A DNA stretch of 64,000 nt. It comes from JBNAGF01 sp049801055 (lineage in GTDB: Bacteria; Pseudomonadota; Alphaproteobacteria; Rhodobacterales; Rhodobacteraceae). The notes under the pieces were generated by a model. That model saw only the letters and a list, made by a program, of their open reading frames with translations, was not told where the DNA came from and did no database searches. The stretch spans positions 496,001 to 560,000 of the forward strand of contig NZ_JBNAGF010000001.1 in NCBI RefSeq assembly GCF_049801055.1. Direction: 5' to 3'. Numbering within the stretch: position 1 is the first letter of the stretch; every line of letters begins with the position of its first letter. Of this stretch, positions 17,163 through 24,257 are shown in pieces. A program made the translations under genes and the position numbers.

Positions 17163-17540
17163 ATGCGTGTCGCCCCTATCCCCCGGCCAGCTGGCAGAGA
17201 TGATGACTGGCCCCGCCCACCCTCCTGTCTTCCAGCGGCGCGTCTGGAAGAGCCGCCCGATGGCGCGCGCGTTGCCGTGGCCGGGCTGGTGATCCTGCGC
17301 CAGCGTCCGGGTACCGCAAAAGGGGTGATTTTCGTGACGCTCGAGGATGAAACCGGCGTGGTCAACGTGATTGTCTGGCGAAAGATCTATGAACGCTTTC
17401 GGCGCGCGGTGATCTCGGGGCGCTTGCTTCGGGTGACTGGACGGATGCAACGGGCCCATTCAGTCACCCATGTGATTGCAGAGGAGATCGAGGATATTTC
17501 GGCGATGCTGGACAGGTTGTTGCAACAGGAACAAGGCTGA
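17163..17540 (+). CDS. Stand-alone OB-fold protein resembling the C-terminal domain of DnaE2
   Basis: A 125-residue protein. After a Pro/Arg-rich N-terminal segment of about 35 residues comes an OB fold (DGARVAVAGLVILRQRPGTA, VTLEDETGVVNVIVW, GRLLRVTGRMQR, THVIAEEIEDIS). It closely matches the domain near the C terminus of the error-prone polymerase DnaE2. The polymerase core and the usual DnaE2 tail are both absent, and the upstream DNA is occupied by the ferredoxin gene. The ATG at 17163 sits right after a LexA box, with no Shine-Dalgarno, so the mRNA may be leaderless; ATG 17151 lies inside the box. It may be a remnant of an imuA-imuB-dnaE2 cassette or a functional SOS ssDNA-binding protein. 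The homology is clear; the role is inference. Confidence 0.75.
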   Translation: MRVAPIPRPAGRDDDWPRPPSCLPAARLEEPPDGARVAVAGLVILRQRPGTAKGVIFVTLEDETGVVNVIVWRKIYERFRRAVISGRLLRVTGRMQRAHSVTHVIAEEIEDISAMLDRLLQQEQG

Positions 17541-17615
17541 ACGTCGCAACCTTTGCGAATGCCGGGAGATTGCGCTAGGTTTTGCCGCAAACAAACGCCC
17601 GCAGAAGGCCCGAGC

Positions 17616-18152
17616 ATGATCCCGATCCGACAACACTCCCTGCGCCCGAAGGCGTTTGCGCTGGCAGCCCTGATTGTCGTTGGCGGCCTTGCCGGATGTT
17701 CCGCAGACGGAACCGGATCTGTCAGTCGGTTCAGCCAGCAGGCGCCATCCTGGGCTGAGCCCGGAACCTGCTGGGGCCGGTTCAACTCTCCGGCGGTGAT
17801 CGAAACGGTCACGCATCAGATCCTGACGAAACCTGCCGAACTCAATCCGGACGGAACGGTCGCTCAACCGGCTGTTTACAAGACGGAAACCCGTCAGGAA
17901 ATCGTGCAGGAACGGAAATACACATGGTTCGAGACACCCTGTGCAGAGGTGATGACACCGGAATTCAACGCATCGGTGCAGCGCGCGCTTGCGGCGCGTG
18001 GCTTCTATGATGGTCCGGTCAATAGCGAGATGGACCGTGCCACCCGAGCGGCTGTCCGCACGTTCCAGAAACCCGACGGGGTCGATTCAGATATCCTGTC
18101 GCTGGCATCTGCCCGCAAACTGGGCCTTGTCGCGATCGAACTGGACGACTGA
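17616..18152 (+). CDS. Lipoprotein with peptidoglycan-binding domain
   Basis: A 178-residue protein with a lipoprotein signal (FALAALIVVGGLAGCSADG, lipobox LAGC, Cys near residue 27). The middle part contains WAEPGTCWGRF and a charged segment ending in WFETPCAEVMTPEF. The C-terminal ~60 residues form a PG_binding_1-like domain (VQRALAARGFYDGPVNSEMD and RATRAAVRTFQ). It is probably anchored to the outer membrane and contacts the cell wall. GAAGG precedes the ATG at 17616. The precise role is unknown. Confidence 0.82.
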   Translation: MIPIRQHSLRPKAFALAALIVVGGLAGCSADGTGSVSRFSQQAPSWAEPGTCWGRFNSPAVIETVTHQILTKPAELNPDGTVAQPAVYKTETRQEIVQERKYTWFETPCAEVMTPEFNASVQRALAARGFYDGPVNSEMDRATRAAVRTFQKPDGVDSDILSLASARKLGLVAIELDD

Positions 18153-18161
18153 GCCCGGGGA

Positions 18162-18854
18162 TCAGCGCCGGAATAGAAGATCTTGCGCCTTTTTGTCCTG
18201 CATGTCGCCCCGAAGCTCAGCCGCCAAGGCCCGTCCGCGCTGGACGCCGGGGCGGGCGGCCATCTCCTCGAGCCAGCGCGCGAGATTCGGTTTGTCGTCA
18301 AGGCTCTGCTGCTGACCGTTCCAAAGGCTCGCCCAGGGCCAGATCGCGATGTCAGCAATTGTCATTTCGTCACCGGTAACAAACGCCCTACCTTCCAACT
18401 GCCGGTTCAGAACTCCATAAAGGCGCGCCACTTCGGCGCGGTAGCGGTCCTTGGCATAAGGCAGGTCCTGCGGCGGATCCATCTTTAGCGCATATTTCAG
18501 GAAATGATGCGCTTGTCCCGCCATTGGTCCAACCCCGCCCATCTGCCACATCAGCCATTGTTCTATCTCGATTTGCTGCCGTTCTGTTCTCCCCCCGAAC
18601 TGACCGGTCTTGCGCGCCAGATAAAGCAGGATCGCCCCGCTTTCGAAAATGGACACCGGTTCGCCGCCCGGCCCGTCCGGATCAGTAATCGCCGGCATCC
18701 GGTTGTTGGGCGCGATCCGGAGGAAGTCCGGGTTGAACTGGTCACCCTTGGAGATGTCGATGAGGTTCAGCTTGTAGGGCAATCCCATTTCTTCCAGCGC
18801 GATGGAGATCTTCCAGCCATTTGGTGTCGGCCAGTAAAACAGGTCTATCGTCAT
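18162..18854 (-). CDS. Glutathione S-transferase family protein (YfcG/YghU-like)
   Basis: A 230-residue cytosolic protein with an N-terminal thioredoxin-like GST domain (IDLFYWPTPNGWKISIALEE, NNRMPAITDPDG, SIFESGAILLYLA) and an all-helical C-terminal domain (ADIAIWPWASLW). The TPNGWK motif and the Asn/Thr at the start of the domain resemble the YfcG/YghU disulfide-bond oxidoreductase subgroup. It is convergent with the lipoprotein gene (9-bp gap) and divergent from metZ. Confidence 0.9.
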   Translation of the reverse strand: MTIDLFYWPTPNGWKISIALEEMGLPYKLNLIDISKGDQFNPDFLRIAPNNRMPAITDPDGPGGEPVSIFESGAILLYLARKTGQFGGRTERQQIEIEQWLMWQMGGVGPMAGQAHHFLKYALKMDPPQDLPYAKDRYRAEVARLYGVLNRQLEGRAFVTGDEMTIADIAIWPWASLWNGQQQSLDDKPNLARWLEEMAARPGVQRGRALAAELRGDMQDKKAQDLLFRR

Positions 18855-19038
18855 GTCGTCGCGTTCCCATTACAAAAAGACCCGTCAGGTCCGATCGGTA
18901 GCCTTGTCACTTAGCCCTGTCCGCCGGATCATGTCAGTTGGTTTTTTCGGTTTGGCCACAGCCGTAAACGTAATGTGATGCGCCAAGCCGTTGCGGAGCT
19001 AGTGCAGCGCCGAGCTCCCGCCAGAGGCGAAGGGAGGC

Positions 19039-19067
19039 TTGACGTGACGCCGGGGAACGCGTATCTC
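19039..19067 (+). promoter_or_regulatory. Predicted sigma-70 promoter of metZ
   Basis: TTGACG (19039-19044), a 17-bp spacer, then TATCTC (19062-19067). Transcription would begin near 19074, a few bases before the SAM-II aptamer. The remaining part of this 357-bp gap (18855-19038), which also carries the divergent GST promoter, shows nothing else that I can name. Confidence 0.55.
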
Positions 19068-19077
19068 CGCGCCCAGA

Positions 19078-19133
19078 ACCGTGGCGATTTGTAACCGGAT
19101 TGCGGGCCACGTTAAACAACACCGCTAAAAGGT
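19078..19133 (+). ncRNA. SAM-II riboswitch
   Basis: The aptamer closely matches the SAM-II (metA-type) consensus. The P1 helix is CGTGGC (19080-19085) with GCCACG (19106-19111). Conserved GATTTG, ACCG and ATTGC follow within the loop, then the hallmark GTTAAACAA and the pseudoknot strand GCTAAAAGG at the 3' end. SAM binding is known to close the H-type pseudoknot and lower expression of methionine genes. It lies 79 nt upstream of metZ, the expected gene. Confidence 0.92.
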
Positions 19134-19144
19134 CAGGATGAAGG

Positions 19145-19179
19145 ATCCCCTTTCGCTTGGCCGCGTCTGGGGATTTTTT
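19145..19179 (+). terminator. Intrinsic terminator between the SAM-II aptamer and metZ
   Basis: ATCCCC (19145-19150) pairs with GGGGAT (19169-19174), with a small CGC/GCG inner pairing, and is followed by six T. It begins 11 nt after the aptamer, so the riboswitch may act by transcription attenuation. A further 5-bp hairpin (GCCCG/CGGGC, 19183-19197) lies just before the metZ ribosome-binding site. Confidence 0.65.
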
Positions 19180-19211
19180 GTTGCCCGAGCCACGGGCGGA
19201 AGGACACGACA

Positions 19212-20402
19212 ATGAGCAAGAACTGGAAAACACGCACCCGCGCCGTTCATGGGGGCACCCGCCGCAGCCAGTATGGCGAGGTGAGCGAGGCGATCTATCT
19301 CACGCAGGGCTTCGTCTATGAAAGCGCCGAGGCCGCCGAAGCACGGTTCATAGAGGCGGGTGAAGACGAATTCATCTACGCGCGGTATGGCAACCCGACT
19401 GTCCGGATGTTCGAAGAGCGGATTGCCTTGCTCGAAGGGGCAGAAGATGCATTCGCCACGGCGTCCGGCATGGCTGCCGTTTCCGGAGCGCTGACCTCGA
19501 TGCTGAAAGCCGGAGATCATGTGGTGTCTGCTAGGGCGCTGTTCGGCTCCTGTCTCTACATTCTAGAAGACATCCTCTCTCGCTACGGGGTCGAAGTCAC
19601 ATTTGTGGACGGCACAGATCTCGACCAATGGCGGGCGGCGATCCGACCCGACACTCGGGCGGTGTTCTTCGAGTCCGTCTCCAACCCGACGCTGGAAGTG
19701 ATCGACATTGCTGCCGTGTCGGAACTGGCTCATGCGGTTGGCGCGACGGTGCTCGTGGACAATGTCTTTGCCACTCCGGTCTTTTCGAAGGCGATCGAAC
19801 AGGGGGCGGACGTGGTCATCTATTCCGCCACCAAGCATATCGACGGGCAGGGGCGTGTTCTGGGTGGTGTGGTGCTCGGAACCAGAGAATTCATTCGCAA
19901 GACGCTGGAGCCGTATCTAAAGCATACGGGCGGCGCCATGAGCCCGTTCAATGCGTGGGTCTTGCTCAAGGGTCTGGAAACGATGGGTTTGCGGGTCAAT
20001 GTGCAGGCCACCAATGCGCTGTCCGTGGCCGAAGCGGTCAAGGGCCATGCTGCAGTCGAGCGGGTTCTGTATCCCGGACTGGAAGAGCATCCGCAAAATG
20101 CCCTGTGCCAGGCTCAGATGGGCAAGGGCGGCACGGTTCTTTCGCTGGATCTGAAAGGTGGCCAACCGGCCGCCTTCGCGTTCCTTGATGCGCTTCAGAT
20201 CGGGGTGATTTCCAACAATCTTGGTGATGCCAAAACGATCGTGACCCATCCGGCGACCACAACCCATCAGCGCCTGACAGAAGACCAGCGCGCCGATCTG
20301 GGTATTTCCCGCGGACTGGTGCGGGTGTCCCTTGGCATTGAGGATGCCGGGGATCTGGTCGACGACGTTCTTCAGGCATTGGACAAGGCGGTGAATATCT
20401 GA
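19212..20402 (+). CDS. metZ: O-succinylhomoserine sulfhydrylase
   Basis: A 396-residue PLP enzyme of the Cys/Met metabolism family that makes homocysteine from O-succinylhomoserine and sulfide. The PLP lysine is in YSATKHIDGQGRVLGG. Other motifs are YARYGNPTVRMFEERIA, ATASGMAAVS and ESVSNPTLEVID. The HIDGQGRVLGG version is typical of MetZ. GGAAGGA precedes the ATG. Expression is predicted to be shut by SAM through the upstream riboswitch. Confidence 0.93.
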   Translation: MSKNWKTRTRAVHGGTRRSQYGEVSEAIYLTQGFVYESAEAAEARFIEAGEDEFIYARYGNPTVRMFEERIALLEGAEDAFATASGMAAVSGALTSMLKAGDHVVSARALFGSCLYILEDILSRYGVEVTFVDGTDLDQWRAAIRPDTRAVFFESVSNPTLEVIDIAAVSELAHAVGATVLVDNVFATPVFSKAIEQGADVVIYSATKHIDGQGRVLGGVVLGTREFIRKTLEPYLKHTGGAMSPFNAWVLLKGLETMGLRVNVQATNALSVAEAVKGHAAVERVLYPGLEEHPQNALCQAQMGKGGTVLSLDLKGGQPAAFAFLDALQIGVISNNLGDAKTIVTHPATTTHQRLTEDQRADLGISRGLVRVSLGIEDAGDLVDDVLQALDKAVNI

Positions 20403-20614
20403 CGCTGCAGTCCCATGCAGGGGCCAGTGAGCCGCTGCACGAAACGGCAAGAAACCGGTGAGATTTGGGGAAATCCCCTGAAAAGAACCTAAAGATGCCG
20501 CAAGCGAGCCCCGTCGGGTGATCCATTCGCGCCAACTGCCCGTATTCGGTTTTGTTTGGAACACGGGCCGAACTGCCTTATCTAGTGGTTTGGTGCAAAT
20601 CAGGAAACGCGAAC

Positions 20615-21718
20615 ATGAATATCCATTCACGCGACACGATCGAAACTCCGGACAAGGATGAGGCCCAGGCGGCTCTTTCCGTGCTACGGCGTTGGGCGGA
20701 GCGCGCCACAGACACCGAGATTGCACAGCTTGATCCGGCCTTGGCACGGCTGCTGTCTGGCGGCGCGCCGGATAACTACCCGCTTCTGGCTCGTTCGTAT
20801 CCTGAAGAATTTGTCGTCGACGAAGCCTATCGGGCCGATTTGCCTGATTTGCAGAATGGTCCGGCCAGCCTGATCCGTGGGGCCCAACAGCAGATTCAGC
20901 ATGTAGGCATATCCAATTTCCGTTTGCCAATTTGCTTTCATCGTCGCGACGACATAGACCTGACGCTGGAAACGTCGGTGACCGGGACGGTCAGCCTCGA
21001 TGCCGAGAAAAAGGGCATCAACATGTCCCGGATCATGCGCAGCTTCTATCGCCATGCCGAATCGACATTCAGCTTTGAGGTCATACAGGCGGCGCTTGAG
21101 GACTACAAAACGGACCTCGAGAGTTTTGACGCCCGGATCCAGATGCGGTTTTCCTTCCCGATGAAAGTGGAAAGCCTGCGCTCGGGGCTGTCGGGCTATC
21201 AGTACTACGACATCGCGTTGGAGTTGTCTGAAATGGACGGTGTGCGCCGCAAGATCATGCATCTCGACTATGTCTATAGTTCAACCTGCCCCTGTTCGCT
21301 GGAACTCAGTGAACATGCCCGCTCGACGCGCGGGCAGTTGGCAACGCCGCATTCGCAACGGTCCGTTGCCCGGATCTCTGTCGTGGTGGACGAGGATGCG
21401 GGGTGTCTGTGGTTCGAGGATCTGATCGACATCTGTCGCCGGGCGGTTCCCACGGAAACCCAGGTCATGGTCAAGCGCGAGGACGAACAGGCCTTTGCCG
21501 AATTGAACGCTTCAAACCCCATCTTTGTCGAAGACGCCGCACGGCTTTTCTGCGCCGAGTTGCAATCCGATCACCGAATCAGTGATTTCCGGGTTGTGGC
21601 CAGCCATCAGGAGAGTTTGCACAGCCATGACGCGGTTTCGATTCTGCTCGAAGGCGAGACATTTGCCGAAGCCAGCCTCGACCCACGTATGTTCTCCACT
21701 CTGTTCCACGTTGGTTAA
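20615..21718 (+). CDS. folE2: GTP cyclohydrolase FolE2 (type IB)
   Basis: A 367-residue enzyme that converts GTP to dihydroneopterin triphosphate, the first folate step. Visible motifs are HVGISNFRLPI, the metal-ligand Cys in VYSSTCPCSLELSEHA, TPHSQRSVARISV and the catalytic Glu region VPTETQVMVKREDEQ. The ATG at 20615 follows AGGAAA; an upstream in-frame ATG at 20552 is less likely. In many bacteria folE2 is induced by zinc limitation through Zur, but I could not find a convincing Zur box in the 212-bp upstream gap. folB and folP lie 16 kb away. Confidence 0.93.
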   Translation: MNIHSRDTIETPDKDEAQAALSVLRRWAERATDTEIAQLDPALARLLSGGAPDNYPLLARSYPEEFVVDEAYRADLPDLQNGPASLIRGAQQQIQHVGISNFRLPICFHRRDDIDLTLETSVTGTVSLDAEKKGINMSRIMRSFYRHAESTFSFEVIQAALEDYKTDLESFDARIQMRFSFPMKVESLRSGLSGYQYYDIALELSEMDGVRRKIMHLDYVYSSTCPCSLELSEHARSTRGQLATPHSQRSVARISVVVDEDAGCLWFEDLIDICRRAVPTETQVMVKREDEQAFAELNASNPIFVEDAARLFCAELQSDHRISDFRVVASHQESLHSHDAVSILLEGETFAEASLDPRMFSTLFHVG

Positions 21719-21880
21719 CGCTGAATTCCGCTCAATTGTTGGGCGGATACTGGCCTGAAACTGCACCTTTTGCCGCGGCGCGGCATTTTTTGGCTGACCT
21801 AACGTCAAGAAGCTGTTTACAGTCTCTCCAGATTCCGGCAATCCGGCATGGTGCCGGAGTCGGTACGGAGATCCGACGCT

Positions 21881-22024
21881 ATGTCGAATGCGGTAGAACA
21901 GGGCCTTGCTTTGGCCTGTTACCAGCTGTCCGTCGAACCTTGCACGGGTTCGCGCCTTCTCGTGAACACATATCTTTATGGCTCTGCATTTACGGGCCGT
22001 GAAACTGAATGGAGACTAGTATGA
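21881..22024 (+). CDS. Small 47-residue ORF coupled to the next gene
   Basis: ATG at 21881 preceded by GGAG at 9-nt spacing, 47 codons, and a stop that overlaps the next ATG in an ATGA arrangement at 22021. The peptide (MSNAVEQGLALACYQLSVEP at the N terminus) has balanced composition and no membrane helix. I do not recognise it. The overlap suggests translational coupling or a leader role. It could also be an accidental frame. The rest of this gap (21719-21880) holds no visible gene. Confidence 0.4.
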   Translation: MSNAVEQGLALACYQLSVEPCTGSRLLVNTYLYGSAFTGRETEWRLV

Positions 22025-22740
22025 CCCCTTTTCTGACGACCCCGCTGGAGATGCAGGCTGCAATGATACGAGTTGCGGGCTATGCGGTCAGCACACAGGT
22101 CGAGATCATGCAGATTATGACCCGGTCGGCCATTCAGGCGCCAATCTCGCAGGTCCGCAGCCTGCACGCGGCTGCGTCGATTCCGTCGGAAGTCACTCGG
22201 GCATTCGCGTCGATTCGAAATGACCGTCTGACAGAGGTGCCTGCGGCCACTCCTGCGAAGCGGGCCAAGCCGGCGCCGCGCAAAGCCTCGGTTCGCAAGA
22301 AACCGACGCCAATACCTGCGGCAGTGGCATCTTCTGCAACGGCTCCAGCCCCCAAGCGCACCGCCAAGGCCAAAGCCGTCAAACCCGTCCTGGCCAAGGA
22401 GCAGGTGGTGAGGCAGGCCAAAGCGGAGACCGCACCTGCACCGGCCAGCAAGGCCAAGGTTCAGAAGGCGGCGAAACCGGCAGTTGCCAAGCCGGCCGCA
22501 GCCAAGGCCGCCAAACCCGCGCCAGCCTCGCCGCGCAAATCGGTGGCCCGCCCGGTCGCCGAGGTTGCGACCCAGCCGGCAAACAAGGCTGGAACAGCTC
22601 CGGCTCCCAAGGCCCCGGCCAAGTCGGCGGCAACGACAGGCACCGAGACACAGCCAGCGACCCGTCGCACTCGTGCACCATCCAAGCCGCCGGTCATGCC
22701 CGCCCGCAAGCCTGGCAAGCCGACCGGTGGTGACAGCTGA
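22021..22740 (+). CDS. Phasin-like N terminus with histone H1-like Ala/Lys/Pro-rich tail
   Basis: A 239-residue protein. The first ~70 residues form an amphipathic helix region (PLEMQAAMIRVAGYAVSTQV and EIMQIMTRSAI) resembling short phasin-type domains. Residues ~75-239 are a low-complexity basic tail rich in Ala, Lys and Pro (AKAAKPAPASPRKS, KPAVAKPAAAKAAK), like bacterial H1-type nucleoid proteins. GGAG precedes the ATG at 22021; an in-frame ATG at 22009 is possible. It might tether PHA granules or other particles to DNA, as PhaM/PhaF-type proteins do; that is inference. Confidence 0.7.
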   Translation: MTPFLTTPLEMQAAMIRVAGYAVSTQVEIMQIMTRSAIQAPISQVRSLHAAASIPSEVTRAFASIRNDRLTEVPAATPAKRAKPAPRKASVRKKPTPIPAAVASSATAPAPKRTAKAKAVKPVLAKEQVVRQAKAETAPAPASKAKVQKAAKPAVAKPAAAKAAKPAPASPRKSVARPVAEVATQPANKAGTAPAPKAPAKSAATTGTETQPATRRTRAPSKPPVMPARKPGKPTGGDS

Positions 22741-22808
22741 GCCAAGCTTTGGCCCGGCACTGCGGGGGTGCTTGACAGCGCCCCCATCCCGCGCCAACGC
22801 TGCGCCTC

Positions 22809-24257
22809 ATGTTTGACCTGCGGCCAGTTGGATATGTGATCGGTTTTCTGGTGGCCCTGTTGGGGGGTACCATGGCCCTGCCGATGATTGCCGATCTTGC
22901 AGAAGGGCGCGGCGAATGGCACGTCTTTCTGCAAAGCGGGATCATCACGGTTCTTATTGGCGGGCTGATCGCGTTAAGCTGTTCGAACGGCCTGCGTGAA
23001 GGCCTTTCTATTCAGCAGACATTTCTTCTTACCACCGGTGTCTGGGTTGCCTTGCCGATCTTCGGAGCGCTCCCGTTCATGTTCGGCGAAACCGAACTGC
23101 GCTTTGTCGACGCGCTGTTCGAGGCAATGTCGGGCCTGACCACGACCGGGTCCACCGTGTTGTCGGGATTGGATGACATGCCGCGGGGCCTATTGTTGTG
23201 GCGCGGGATTCTGCAATGGCTTGGCGGTATCGGGATCGTTGTTGTTGCCATGGTGTTTCTGCCCGAGCTCCGGGTTGGCGGCATGCAGATCTTCAAGAGC
23301 GAAGGTTTTGACACTATGGGGAAAATCCTTCCCCGCGCCACCGAAATTGCCAGCCAGATCTCGGTTATTTACGTTGGCCTCACAGCTGCCTGCGTGGTGA
23401 GTTATGTCCTGCTGGGCATGGAGCTGTTCGATGCCTTGGTACATGCCCTGACCACTGTGTCGACCGGCGGCTTTTCCAATTATGACGCATCCTTTGGCAC
23501 ATTCTCCGGCCCGCTGGAATATGTCGCGGTGGTCTTCATGATCCTCGCAGCGTTGCCGTTTGTTCGCTACGTGCAGCTTCTTAACGGCAACACCAATTCC
23601 CTGCTCCGAGATCCGCAGATCCGCGCCTTTCTTGCGACGATCGCGATTCTGGTCCTGCTCGTAACATTGGAATTGCAGCGTGTGTTTCCGCATCATTGGG
23701 AGCAGTCCTTTCGCGAAGCCTTGTTCAACATCACGTCGATCATCAGCGGAACCGGCTATGCCAGCGCCAACTACATGACCTGGGGCCCGTTTCTGGTCAC
23801 GATTTTCTTTTTCGTCGGCCTGATCGGAGGCTGCGCCGGTTCGACCGCCTGTTCAGTGAAGATCTTTCGCTATCAGCTTTTGTTCGCGTCGGTTCGGGTA
23901 CAGCTGCAGCGCATCCGCAGCCCACGTGGCGTGTTCATTCCCCGCTATGGCGGGCGCCGCGTAGGCGATGATGTTCTCAGCTCGGTCATGTCCTTCTTTG
24001 TTTTCTTCGTGGTAACGCTGGGCATCATCAGCTGGGCGCTGGCTCTGACCGGTCTGGATTTCACCACCTCTGTTTCCGGCGCAGGTGCAGCCTTGGCTAA
24101 TATCGGTCCGGGGCTGGGCGACCGGATCGGGCCTGCCGGGAATTTCGGTGGTCTGAACGACGCGGCCAAATGGATCCTCACGTTGGCGATGCTGATCGGA
24201 CGGCTGGAACTGTTGGCGGTTTATGCAATTCTGACGGTAAAATTCTGGAGGGCGTGA
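22809..24257 (+). CDS. trkH: TrkH family potassium uptake protein
   Basis: A 482-residue membrane protein with about ten helices arranged as four pore-like M1-P-M2 repeats. Selectivity-filter segments are visible: SGLTTTGSTVLSGLDD, TVSTGGFSNYDASFG, ISGTGYASANY and NIGPGLG. It is the ion-conducting subunit of the Trk system, which normally needs the cytosolic NAD-binding TrkA; trkA is not in this window. Its stop directly abuts the ATG of the next gene. Confidence 0.92.
   Translation: MFDLRPVGYVIGFLVALLGGTMALPMIADLAEGRGEWHVFLQSGIITVLIGGLIALSCSNGLREGLSIQQTFLLTTGVWVALPIFGALPFMFGETELRFVDALFEAMSGLTTTGSTVLSGLDDMPRGLLLWRGILQWLGGIGIVVVAMVFLPELRVGGMQIFKSEGFDTMGKILPRATEIASQISVIYVGLTAACVVSYVLLGMELFDALVHALTTVSTGGFSNYDASFGTFSGPLEYVAVVFMILAALPFVRYVQLLNGNTNSLLRDPQIRAFLATIAILVLLVTLELQRVFPHHWEQSFREALFNITSIISGTGYASANYMTWGPFLVTIFFFVGLIGGCAGSTACSVKIFRYQLLFASVRVQLQRIRSPRGVFIPRYGGRRVGDDVLSSVMSFFVFFVVTLGIISWALALTGLDFTTSVSGAGAALANIGPGLGDRIGPAGNFGGLNDAAKWILTLAMLIGRLELLAVYAILTVKFWRA

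Noticed and set aside
20403..20614. Zur box before folE2
   Set aside because: folE2 is a known Zur target in other bacteria, but no convincing palindromic AT-rich Zur motif is visible in this gap.
22260..22730. Long Gly/Leu/Arg-rich frames on the minus strand opposite the basic-tail protein
   Set aside because: Antisense shadows caused by the Ala/Lys/Pro-rich low-complexity coding strand.
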